DNA from: an uncultured Neisseria sp.
GTDB taxonomy: Bacteria; Pseudomonadota; Gammaproteobacteria; Burkholderiales; Neisseriaceae
DNA: 6,560 nucleotides
NCBI GenBank assembly: GCA_927911515.1
Contig: CAKMQH010000004.1
Location: 1-6,560 of the forward strand
Direction of reading: 5' to 3'
Positions 1 to 5,906 of the stretch are shown in pieces. Every line of letters begins with the position of its first letter. Position 1 is the first letter of the stretch. Both the position numbers and the translations under genes were made by a program. A model generated the notes under the pieces. That model searched no databases. It was not told the DNA's origin and saw only the letters and a program-made list of their open reading frames with translations.

Positions 1-136
1 CAGGACAAGGCGACGAAGCCGCAGACAGTACAGATAGTACGGAACCGATTCACTTGGTGCTTCAGCACCTTAGAGAATCGTTCTCTTTGAGCTAAGGCGA
101 GGCAACGCCGTACTGGTTTAAAGTTAATCCACTATA
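1..136 (+). mobile_element. Correia repeat-enclosed element (CREE), long form, left end cut by the window edge
   Basis: This matches the Neisseria Correia element, a small non-coding MITE-like repeat of about 155 bases with terminal inverted repeats ending in TATAGTGGATTAA. The right terminal repeat is at 111-136 and ends in TTAATCCACTATA. The element starts here at CAGGACAAGG, so about 21 bases of the left terminus are missing. The long-form insert is present and holds two small hairpins, GGTGC/GCACC at 56-69 and AGAGAA/TTCTCT at 72-86. An outer pairing GTACGG (37-42) with CCGTAC (108-113) is also visible. Transcripts of such elements are known to fold and be cut by RNase III, and the long form can carry an IHF site. 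It lies downstream of ubiA, separated from its terminator by 44 bases. Confidence 0.9.
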
Positions 137-138
137 AA
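133..138 (+). promoter_or_regulatory. Possible outward -10 box at the CREE terminus
   Basis: TATAAA spans the end of the Correia terminal repeat and the flanking bases. Promoters formed at this junction are described for Neisseria Correia elements. Here it would fire rightward, antisense to the 3' end of ubiA. I see no good -35 box, so this is only a candidate. Confidence 0.25.
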
Positions 139-180
139 ACCCAGCACCATCATCAATCCGCCCTTCCCTAAAAACACAAA

Positions 181-210
181 ACGTCGTCTGAAACCCTTTT
201 CAGACGACGT
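181..210 (-). terminator. Rho-independent terminator of ubiA built from an inverted DUS pair
   Basis: A perfect 13-base-pair stem, ACGTCGTCTGAAA (181-193) with TTTCAGACGACGT (198-210), surrounds a four-base loop. On the minus strand the stem is followed by TTTTGTGTTTTT. It begins 18 bases after the ubiA stop codon. Both arms contain the uptake core GTCGTCTGAA but with AC instead of AG in front, so they are not perfect 12-mers. Inverted uptake-sequence pairs acting as terminators are common in Neisseria. Confidence 0.9.
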
Positions 211-228
211 GTTATCCATTCTATTGCC

Positions 229-1145
229 TTACAATCGTGTAGCAGCCACAGTCCACAAATAATGCCCCGACAGACCCAAGAAACAGAGCAGACCAATATG
301 GTTGTTATCCAAAAACACTTTAAAACAAGTCTGGCGGTCGCGGGTTTTGATGGCATGGTATTGACCGATTTGCAGCCACGCTACCGCAGGCAGCATGATC
401 CAATACGGCCATGTCGCACCGATTTTCACGCCCAACACCGCCATCAGCGCGGTAAACCAAAAATGGCAGAGCATGGATGCGGAAATATCGTGATCACCGA
501 ACGTGATTGCCGAAGTTTTAATCCCGATTTTCAAATCGTCTTCCTTGTCCGACATCGCATAAATCGTGTCGTAGGCAAGCGTCCACAAAGCATTGGCGGT
601 AAACATCAGCCACGCCGTAGAAGGCACGCCGCTGCGGACGGCGGCAAACGCCATCGGAATCCCGAAAGAAAACGCCAGTCCCAAATAAAACTGCGGCAGC
701 GGGAAAAACCGTTTGGTAAAAGGATAAGTCATCGCCAGAAACAGCGCGGGAACGCTCATCACCCAAGTCAACAGGTTCAGCGGCGTCATGCAGAGGGCAG
801 CAAGCAGACAGAGGATAATCGTCAGCAGAATTGCTTCGGTTTTAGAAACCAGACCGCGTGCAAAGGGGCGGTTTTTCGTGCGCTCGACCGAGCCGTCAAA
901 ATTGCGGTCGGCAAAGTCGTTGATCACGCAGCCTGCGCTGCGCATAAAGAATGTACCGGCGGTAAACGCCCAAAAATATCCGCTTGCGGAATGCCTTCCG
1001 AAGCGACCCATAACGCCCAATAGGTCGGCCAAAGCAGCAACAACGTGCCAATGGGCTTGTCGATGCGCATCAGCTTGCCGTATATAACCATCCGTCCGAC
1101 GGCATAGCGCGGGAAAAAATGTAGGAGAACACGTCTTATCTTCAT
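229..1145 (-). CDS. ubiA: 4-hydroxybenzoate octaprenyltransferase UbiA, reading frame broken by one missing base
   Basis: UbiA is the integral membrane prenyltransferase that attaches the polyprenyl tail to 4-hydroxybenzoate in ubiquinone synthesis. The N-terminal part (1145 to about 972) reads MRIDKPIGTLLLLWPTYWAL. The rest, in another frame to 229, carries the first Asp-rich motif NDFADRNFD and the second one YDTIYAMSDKEDD, both needed for Mg-diphosphate binding. The switch lies at A5 (972-976). One more base there gives ADIFWAFTAGTFFMRSAGC and a protein of about 305 residues, usual for the family, with many hydrophobic membrane segments. As written, translation from 1145 ends after 73 residues at 924. 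The start is uncertain: ATG at 1145 lacks a clear ribosome site, and ATG at 1091 (MVIYGKLMRIDKP) is an alternative. It follows ubiC, its pathway partner, after 157 bases. Confidence 0.92.
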
Positions 1146-1167
1146 GCGAATGTGAAAAATATGTTAT

Positions 1168-1176
1168 TGGTATAAT
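1168..1176 (+). promoter_or_regulatory. Extended -10 sequence TGGTATAAT facing rightward
   Basis: TGGTATAAT is a perfect extended -10 (TGnTATAAT). It points away from ubiA and into the 3' end of ubiC in antisense. No good -35 is seen, although extended -10 promoters often lack one. In such an AT-rich spacer a chance match is quite possible. Confidence 0.3.
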
Positions 1177-1228
1177 AAATCAATTTGTAATTATTGCTTA
1201 GCGTATTATGTTCATTATAAATCAATTT
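1175..1228. repeat. 12-base direct repeat ATAAATCAATTT, two copies 42 bases apart
   Basis: Copies lie at 1175-1186 and 1217-1228, start to start 42 bases, which is about four helical turns. Both are upstream of ubiA. This spacing would suit a dimeric or cooperative DNA-binding protein, but low-complexity AT sequence could also give it by chance. Confidence 0.5.
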
Positions 1229-1302
1229 TTAGATTTTACTATTTTATTTAGTCCCTTATCCCCAATTTTTACAGAAAGATACAAAAACGGCATATCCACT
1301 CT

Positions 1303-1845
1303 CTACACAAACTGCGCCAACCCCGGCAAAAAATATTCCGTCAATTCCAACACCTCGCCATCCCAATCGAAATAAGACCTTCGGGCAGCAGCAGGTCGTC
1401 TGAAATCATCCTGACCGCCTGCGTTTTCCATCAGGCAAAACTCAAACGCCGAACGCTTTAGCGGCAGTGTACCGTCAAACAGCCGCTCGCCCAAAGGCTG
1501 CGTGCCGCAATCCAATACGCCGCGCCAGGCTTGCGATTGCGGGCTGCACGCGCTGCGCGCCTGTACGACGGGAACGCCGTCCAGATGCAGCAAAACATCG
1601 CGGACGAATTGCGGGGCGGCAGTTTCAGCATGGTTTTCGCCAAACGAATTGCCCTGCCCGTCCAACTCGCCCATATACAGCACTTTTACCGTAAAGCTGC
1701 CGCCCAAGGCGCGTAAAGCGACGGTCAGCGATTGCGCCTGAGACAAGGCGGCGGCGCGTTCGTTCCAGCCTTGCGGCAGCTCGCTGGGAAATTTGTCTTG
1801 CCAATTTAAAGGGGGATTCATGGGGTTTAGATTGATGGGTTTCAT
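1303..1845 (-). CDS. ubiC: Chorismate--pyruvate lyase UbiC
   Basis: UbiC removes pyruvate from chorismate to give 4-hydroxybenzoate, the first committed step of ubiquinone synthesis, in the cytoplasm. The 180-residue protein is slightly longer than E. coli UbiC. It has the family pattern in order: VRDVLLHLDGVPVVQARS (81-98), PLGERLF (117-123) and a C-terminal TEYFLP (169-174). Arg97 and Glu170 match the ligand-binding Arg76 and Glu155 of the E. coli enzyme. The overall sequence is divergent from enterobacterial UbiC. ATG 1845 is chosen because it starts three bases after the bioD stop, which points to translation coupled to bioD; no strong ribosome site is seen, and an in-frame Met at residue 9 is an alternative. 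Its product is the substrate of UbiA, encoded next. Confidence 0.85.
   Translation of the reverse strand: MKPINLNPMNPPLNWQDKFPSELPQGWNERAAALSQAQSLTVALRALGGSFTVKVLYMGELDGQGNSFGENHAETAAPQFVRDVLLHLDGVPVVQARSACSPQSQAWRGVLDCGTQPLGERLFDGTLPLKRSAFEFCLMENAGGQDDFRRPAAARRSYFDWDGEVLELTEYFLPGLAQFV
1393..1404 (+). repeat. DNA uptake sequence AGGTCGTCTGAA
   Basis: Exact 12-mer of the N. mucosa-group dialect inside ubiC, where the opposite strand encodes DFRRP. It promotes species-selective uptake during transformation through ComP binding. Confidence 0.93.
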
Positions 1846-1848
1846 GTT

Positions 1849-2517
1849 TTAAGCGTTTTCAGACGACCTTTCGTCCGTCTCCGTTTTGTCCAGCTCCATC
1901 CACTCCGTATCGGGAAAATCTGTTTTCAGACGACCTTTTAGATACGCCAAGCTGTCTTGGGCGATGTGTTCGTCGCGGCTGTCGTGGATGTGGTTGAAAA
2001 TCAGGCTATGCAGGCTGATGCCGTATTGCTTGAGTGCGGCGAAGCTGAGCAGGGTGTGGTTAATACTGCCGAGCCGTCCGCTGGTGACGAGGATGACGGG
2101 ATAATCTTGTTGCTGAATATAATCAATGGTTAACAGGTTTTCCGTTAGCGGCACCATCAACCCGCCTGCACCTTCGACCAATACGATTTCGTATTGCGCC
2201 GCCAGTTGCTGCGTAGCGGTGAGGATTTTGTTCAAGTCCAAAGTCCTGCCGTCCAGACGGGCGGCGAGGTGGGGCGAGGCGGGATAGCTGAAGATTTCGG
2301 GCATGGTCAGCCGCTGTTTGTCGGCTTCCTGCATGGGTATGCCCATGATTTTGCGGTGGACGGCGATGTCATCGGCGATGTTTTGGCAACCGGTTTGCAC
2401 GGGCTTTTGCGTGATCACGCTTTTGCCCTGCTGCAACAATTGTTTTGCCAACACACCGGTGGCGACGGTTTTGCCGATGTCCGTGTCTATGCCGCTGACG
2501 AAGTAAACGCCTTTCAT
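1849..2517 (-). CDS. bioD: Dethiobiotin synthase BioD
   Basis: BioD closes the ureido ring of dethiobiotin from 7,8-diaminopelargonic acid, CO2 and ATP, the step directly after BioA. The 222-residue length is normal. Motifs in order are the P-loop GIDTDIGKT (9-17), the substrate-binding KPVQTGC (38-44), SPHLAA (81-86) and VEGAGGLMVPL (114-124), all as in the family. The start ATG at 2517 overlaps the bioA TGA stop as ATGA, with AAGGA nine bases upstream inside the end of bioA, so translation is probably coupled. The stop is three bases before ubiC. Two uptake sequences sit in the last 30 codons and are read in different frames, giving KGRLKT and ERSSEN near the C-terminus. The frame is intact, unlike its neighbour bioA. 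Confidence 0.96.
   Translation of the reverse strand: MKGVYFVSGIDTDIGKTVATGVLAKQLLQQGKSVITQKPVQTGCQNIADDIAVHRKIMGIPMQEADKQRLTMPEIFSYPASPHLAARLDGRTLDLNKILTATQQLAAQYEIVLVEGAGGLMVPLTENLLTIDYIQQQDYPVILVTSGRLGSINHTLLSFAALKQYGISLHSLIFNHIHDSRDEHIAQDSLAYLKGRLKTDFPDTEWMELDKTETDERSSENA
1858..1869 (-). repeat. DNA uptake sequence AGGTCGTCTGAA
   Basis: Exact N. mucosa-group 12-mer at the very 3' end of bioD. It encodes part of the C-terminal tail ERSSENA. Confidence 0.93.
1925..1936 (-). repeat. DNA uptake sequence AGGTCGTCTGAA
   Basis: Exact N. mucosa-group 12-mer inside bioD, read there as KGRLKT. It is 67 bases from the copy at 1858-1869 and in the same orientation. Confidence 0.93.
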
Positions 2518-3810
2518 TTACTGTGTTCCTTCAAGATTTGTACGGTTTTATCGACAAGTTCGGTCAAGAGGTCGTCTGAAATGATGTAAGGCGGCATGAG
2601 GTATACCAGCCTGCCGAATGGGCGCACCCAAATGCACTGCGCCACGCAGTCCGCTTGAAAACGCGCCATATCCACGCCTTTTTCCAGCTCGATCACGCCG
2701 ATGGCACCCAAAACGCGCACGTCTTTCACGCCGCGAATGTCCCATGCGGTTTTCAGACGACCTTTCAGGATGCTTTCGATGCGGCGGATATTTGCCTGCC
2801 AATCTTGGGACAAAAGCAGTTTGACCGAAGCGCAGGCAACGGCACACGCCAGCGGGTTCGCCATAAAGGTCGGGCCGTGCATGAACACGCCCGCTTCGCC
2901 GCGCGAAATCGTTTCGGTGACTTTTTGCGAAGTGATTGCCGCCGCCAGCGTCATATAGCCGCCGCTCAAGCCCTTGCCGATACACATAATATCCGGCACG
3001 ACCTCCGCGTGTTCGCAGGCAAACATCTTGCCCGTGCGCCCGAATCCGGTGGCAATTTCGTCAAAAATCAACACGATATCAAATTCATCGCACAAATCGC
3101 GCAATCCGCGAAGATACTGCGGATGATAAAAATACATGCCGCCCGAGCCCTGCACGACCGGTTCCAAAATAAAGGCGGCGATATCCGCATGATGCGCTTC
3201 AAACAAGGCGCGGACAGGCTGCAAATCCGCCTCATCCCATTCATCGTCGAAACGGCTTTTCGGATTATCGACAAAATAACGCTGCGGCAGAGCGCTGCCG
3301 AAAATATAATGCATCCCCGTTTCCGGATCGCAGACGGACATCGCGTTCCAAGTATCGCCGTGATACCCGCGCCGCACCGTCGCGATATTCTGCTTCGCGG
3401 TCAAACCCCGCGCCTGCTGGTATTGCACCGCCATCTTCAGCGCAACTTCTACCGAAACCGAACCCGAATCCGCATAAAAAAATACGGTCCAGCCCCTGCG
3501 GCAAAATTCCGACCAATAATTTGCCCAGCTCCACCGCCGGCTCGTGCGTCAAACCGCCGAACATCACATGCGACATTTGCTTAATCTGCGCCTCAACCGC
3601 CTGATTCAAAACAGGATGATTGTAGCCGTGTATCGCACACCACCAAGACGACATCCCGTCAATCAGCCGCGTACCGTCCGCCAATTCAATATGCACGCCC
3701 TCCGCACGGCGCACCGGATAAACAGGCAACGGGTCGGTCATGGATGTATAGGGATGGAGCAGATGGGCGCGGTCGAAATCGGGCAGGGAGGAAGTGTGTT
3801 CGGGCAACAT
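2514..3810 (-). CDS. bioA: Adenosylmethionine-8-amino-7-oxononanoate aminotransferase BioA, frame broken by one extra base
   Basis: BioA is the PLP-dependent aminotransferase that turns KAPA into DAPA using S-adenosylmethionine as amino donor. The N-terminal part carries DGMSSWWCAIHGYNHP, with the Trp pair of the substrate pocket. The second part carries GYHGDTWNAM, FDEIATGFGRTG and the PLP lysine in CIGKGLSGGY. The two parts are in different frames and meet at A7 (3476-3482). Removing one base restores LDRIFYADSGSVSVEVALKM and a protein of 431 residues, with the PLP lysine near position 279, as expected for BioA. As written, the first frame ends at 3265. The start at 3810 fits the family N-terminus (MLPEHTSS) but has only a weak ribosome site. 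Near the C-terminus AQCIWVRPFG has Cys where Gly is usual. It is the first gene of the bioA-bioD-ubiC run. Confidence 0.94.
2569..2580 (+). repeat. DNA uptake sequence AGGTCGTCTGAA
   Basis: Exact N. mucosa-group 12-mer in the 3' part of bioA, where the minus strand encodes ISDDLL. Confidence 0.93.
2752..2763 (-). repeat. DNA uptake sequence AGGTCGTCTGAA
   Basis: Exact N. mucosa-group 12-mer inside bioA, read as KGRLKT. This is the same peptide as the uptake sequence in bioD at 1925-1936. Confidence 0.93.
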
Positions 3811-3899
3811 ATTTTCTAAGAAGGGTTTATATCAAATTCCGCTATTTTAACCCACTCTGATTAGATGAAAACCTGAAAAGTCTCTATCGGATAAGAAAA

Positions 3900-3911
3900 A
3901 GGTCGTCTGAA
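3900..3911 (+). repeat. DNA uptake sequence AGGTCGTCTGAA
   Basis: Exact N. mucosa-group 12-mer, intergenic upstream of bioA. It has no inverted partner nearby, so it is not part of a terminator. Confidence 0.92.
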
Positions 3912-3983
3912 ACCTGTTTTCGGTAAAGTGGTTAATCTCCAGCGCATTATTACGCGGACAAATTTTCGGCAGCTAAAAAACAA

Positions 3984-4012
3984 GCCGTTTGAAAGGTGGA
4001 CTTTCAAACGGC
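3984..4012 (-). terminator. Rho-independent terminator with a divergent uptake-like stem
   Basis: A perfect 12-base-pair stem, GCCGTTTGAAAG (3984-3995) with CTTTCAAACGGC (4001-4012), has a five-base loop. On the minus strand it is followed by TTGTTTTTTAG, a good U-tract, so it most likely ends the trpB/DUF4279 transcript. On the plus strand GTTATTTT follows, so weak two-way action is possible. The arms resemble the uptake core GCCGTCTGAA with one C-to-T change. It lies about 143 bases past the DUF4279 stop codon. Confidence 0.88.
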
Positions 4013-4154
4013 GTTATTTTGGGAATTTCAAGTGAGATAGCTAATAAAGGCATGAACATGAATACACCCCATATCCTATTGACATCCCAAAACCAAGGAC
4101 ATTAAAAGATAAATTCAGGTCAACGAAGGCAGATTAATGCAGCGTACCGTTTGG

Positions 4155-4601
4155 TCATTCATCAGAGTCGCAGAAATTGCAGTAATGATGGACGTCGACG
4201 TCTATTTCCGTACCTGTCAGATAACAAAATTCTATGATTTCCCGACTAAATCCGATAGAGGGATTTTGTTCTGCATCCACAACATATTCAGGGACAACTT
4301 CCAACCAAAATTTTGCTTGGTATTGCTGACGGAATCGGGCAAGTGCATCAACGTTCTCTCGCAATTGGCGGACAATCCGCAGGCACTGCCCTTCTGCATC
4401 ATTTACCGGCTGATCTTGGCGGCAGCCATTCCATGCACTCCAATCGGTCGTCTTCGGGCGCAGTATTCCATTAGCCAAATGCGTCTCTCCACATCGGGTA
4501 ACAGAAAACGGCTGGATACCGAGCAATTGCGTCAATTCATCGGCGCAATCGTGGTCGGATACCATACGGAAATAGCTGTAACAATTGGGGAGAACTGTCA
4601 T
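4155..4601 (-). CDS. DUF4279 domain-containing protein
   Basis: A 148-residue protein of unknown function. It opens with NCYSYFRMVSDHDCADELTQLLGIQPF, which fits the DUF4279 start pattern (aromatic-x-FR, D, then hydrophobic-xx-LLGI-P). It ends in LTGTEIDVDVHHYCNFCDSDE, matching the usual late hydrophobic/acidic strand of that family. A central WSAWNG also fits. There is no signal peptide or membrane segment, so it should be cytoplasmic. The start ATG at 4601 is 31 bases after the trpB stop; an uptake sequence fills the gap and the nearest GAAGG is far from the ATG, so initiation may be weak or coupled. Base use looks more AT-rich than in trpB, which could mean separate acquisition. The plus-strand frame over the same bases shows no family features. 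The family call is from memory of the pattern. Confidence 0.72.
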   Translation of the reverse strand: MTVLPNCYSYFRMVSDHDCADELTQLLGIQPFSVTRCGETHLANGILRPKTTDWSAWNGCRQDQPVNDAEGQCLRIVRQLRENVDALARFRQQYQAKFWLEVVPEYVVDAEQNPSIGFSREIIEFCYLTGTEIDVDVHHYCNFCDSDE

Positions 4602-4609
4602 ATTTTGTT

Positions 4610-4621
4610 TTCAGACGACCT
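4610..4621 (-). repeat. DNA uptake sequence AGGTCGTCTGAA
   Basis: Exact N. mucosa-group 12-mer in the 31-base gap between trpB and the DUF4279 gene. It is single, with no inverted partner, so no terminator separates these two genes. Confidence 0.93.
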
Positions 4622-4632
4622 TCACATCATCC

Positions 4633-5832
4633 TTACAACTCAATCCCTTTCAACTTCGCCACGGTATTGATGTCTTTATCGCCGCGGCCGGACAGGTTGA
4701 CCAGAATCACTTGGTCTTTGCCCATTTTCGGCGCGTTGGCGACTGCCCATGCGAGGGCGTGGCTGGATTCGAGCGCGGGGATGATGCCTTCGAAGCGGCA
4801 CAACAAATCAAAGGCTTCGAGTGCTTCGTCGTCTTTGGCGACGGTGTATTCGACGCGTTGTATGTCGTTCAGGTGGCTGTGTTCCGGGCCTATGCCGGGG
4901 TAATCCAAGCCTGCTGAAACGGAGTGCGTGCCCAAGACTTGACCGTTTTCGTCCTGCATCAGGTAGCTGCGGAAGCCGTGCAATACGCCGATGGGGGCTT
5001 TACTGGTAATCGGTGCGGCGTGGTCGGGGGTATCCACGCCCAAACCGCCGGCTTCCACGCCGATGAGGCGCACGTTTTCTTCGCCGATATAAGGGTGGAA
5101 CAGTCCGATGGCGTTCGAGCCGCCGCCGACGCAGGCAACGGCGACGTCGGGTTGTCTGCCGATGGCTTCCTGCATCTGCGCTTTGGCTTCGTTGCCGATA
5201 ACGCATTGGAAATCGCGCACCATTCGGGATACGGCGCGGGGCCGGCGGCGGTGCCGATGATGTAGAACGTGTCGTCCACACGGGCGACCCATTCGCGCAT
5301 GGCTTCGTTCATCGCGTCTTTCAGCGTGCGGCTGCCGCTGTCGACGCTGACCACGTTTGCGCCCAACAATTTCATACGAAAAACGTTGGGCATTTGGCGC
5401 TGGATGTCGTCCGCGCCCATGTACACGTCGCAAGTCATGCCGAAGCGGGCGGCGACGGTAGCGGAGGCCACGCCGTGCTGACCCGCGCCGGTTTCGGCGA
5501 TAACACGTTTTTTGCCCATGCGACGGGCGAGTAATGCCTGACCGATGGTGTTGTTTACCTTGTGCGCGCCGGTGTGGTTCAAGTCTTCGCGTTTCAACCA
5601 GATTTGCGCGCGCCCAAATGATCGGACAATCGCGCGGCATGGTAAACGGGGCTGGGGCGTCCGACGTAGTGTTTCAAATCGCGGTGGAACTCTTCCCAAA
5701 ACGACGGGTCGTTTTTCGCTGCTTGATAGGCATCCGCCAGCTCTTGCAAGGCGGGAATCAGGGTTTCGGAGACATAAAGTCCGCCGTGTTCGCCGAAAAA
5801 GCCTTCTCGTCGGGCGCTTGGTAGTTTTTCAT
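4633..5832 (-). pseudogene. trpB: Tryptophan synthase beta chain TrpB, frame broken at three sites
   Basis: TrpB condenses indole with serine to make tryptophan, normally in a complex with TrpA. The frame starts MKNYQAPDEKAF at 5832 with AAGGA ten bases upstream. It breaks at A5 (5796-5800), where FFGEHGG needs one more T; at the GC run (5606-5615), where HLGGAQIWLKRED needs one more G; and at TT (5223-5224), where YPEMVRDFQC needs one more A. As written, translation stops after 24 codons at 5758. With the three bases restored it is 400 residues, the usual length. It then has the PLP lysine in KREDLNHTGAHKVNN (about Lys92), the catalytic Glu in AETGAGQHG, the phosphate loop GGGSNA and the end NLSGRGDKDINTVAKLKGIEL. 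It is without trpA here; trp genes are scattered in Neisseria. The three losses total three bases, so either three sequencing errors or true decay. Confidence 0.9.
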
Positions 5833-5854
5833 CGGATTTCTTCCTTGTCTGTTT

Positions 5855-5890
5855 TTTCAGACGACCTCGGTTTAAGAAGGTCGTCTGAAA
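5855..5890. repeat. Inverted pair of DNA uptake sequences in the trpB leader
   Basis: Two exact N. mucosa-group 12-mers face each other, 5856-5867 on the minus strand and 5878-5889 on the plus strand, giving a 13-base-pair stem with a ten-base loop. It sits between the glycosylase stop (5908) and the trpB start (5832). Inverted uptake pairs often terminate transcription in Neisseria. Here no T-run follows on either strand: A6 follows in the minus direction and GGGAAAA in the plus direction. Termination is therefore doubtful. Confidence 0.92.
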
Positions 5891-5906
5891 GGGAAAATTG
5901 TCGGCA

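Larger units (their letters stand above)
1146..1302. other. AT-rich spacer between ubiC and ubiA
   Basis: This 157-base gap is much richer in A and T than the genes around it and has no convincing open frame. It contains a direct repeat (1175-1186 and 1217-1228) and an extended -10 sequence on the plus strand (1168-1176). On the minus strand TTGATT and TATTAT hexamers occur but not at a good spacing, so a dedicated ubiA promoter is plausible but not located. Confidence 0.6.
3811..4154. other. Intergenic region between the DUF4279 gene and bioA
   Basis: About 344 bases without a gene I can support. It holds the hairpin terminator at 3984-4012 and one uptake sequence at 3900-3911, and should hold the bioA promoter. 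On the minus strand TATAAA (3826-3831) is a possible bioA -10 box, but the -35 position reads TGGGTT and is weak. I see no recognisable biotin-repressor operator. A 17-codon plus-strand frame at 4052-4105 has no sign of being real. Confidence 0.6.

Noticed and set aside
1..136. Small RNA or tRNA-like gene suggested by the tandem hairpins
   Set aside because: The whole stretch is explained by the long form of the Correia element.
972..980. Programmed -1 frameshift in ubiA
   Set aside because: The zero-frame codons ATT TTT GGG do not form a canonical X XXY YYZ slippery site, no downstream pseudoknot is evident, and UbiA is not known to use frameshifting.
262..1023. 253-residue open frame on the plus strand opposite ubiA
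   Set aside because: Composition is typical of an antisense frame (Gln/Arg/His-rich, no hydrophobic core); ubiA motifs are clear on the other strand.
2655..3584. 309-residue open frame on the plus strand opposite bioA
   Set aside because: It is the low-complexity, His/Arg/Gln-rich complement of bioA; long antisense frames are common in GC-rich genes.
4052..4105. 17-codon plus-strand frame in the spacer (MNMNTPHILLTSQNQGH)
   Set aside because: Too short, poorly spaced ribosome site, no promoter, no known peptide family recognised.
4191..4202. Perfect 12-base palindrome GACGTCGACGTC
   Set aside because: It lies inside the DUF4279 gene and simply encodes DVDV; no operator context.
4137..4670. 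177-residue open frame on the plus strand over the DUF4279 gene and the end of trpB
   Set aside because: It overlaps the trpB C-terminus, lacks any family pattern and a ribosome site, while the minus strand reads as a recognisable DUF4279 protein.
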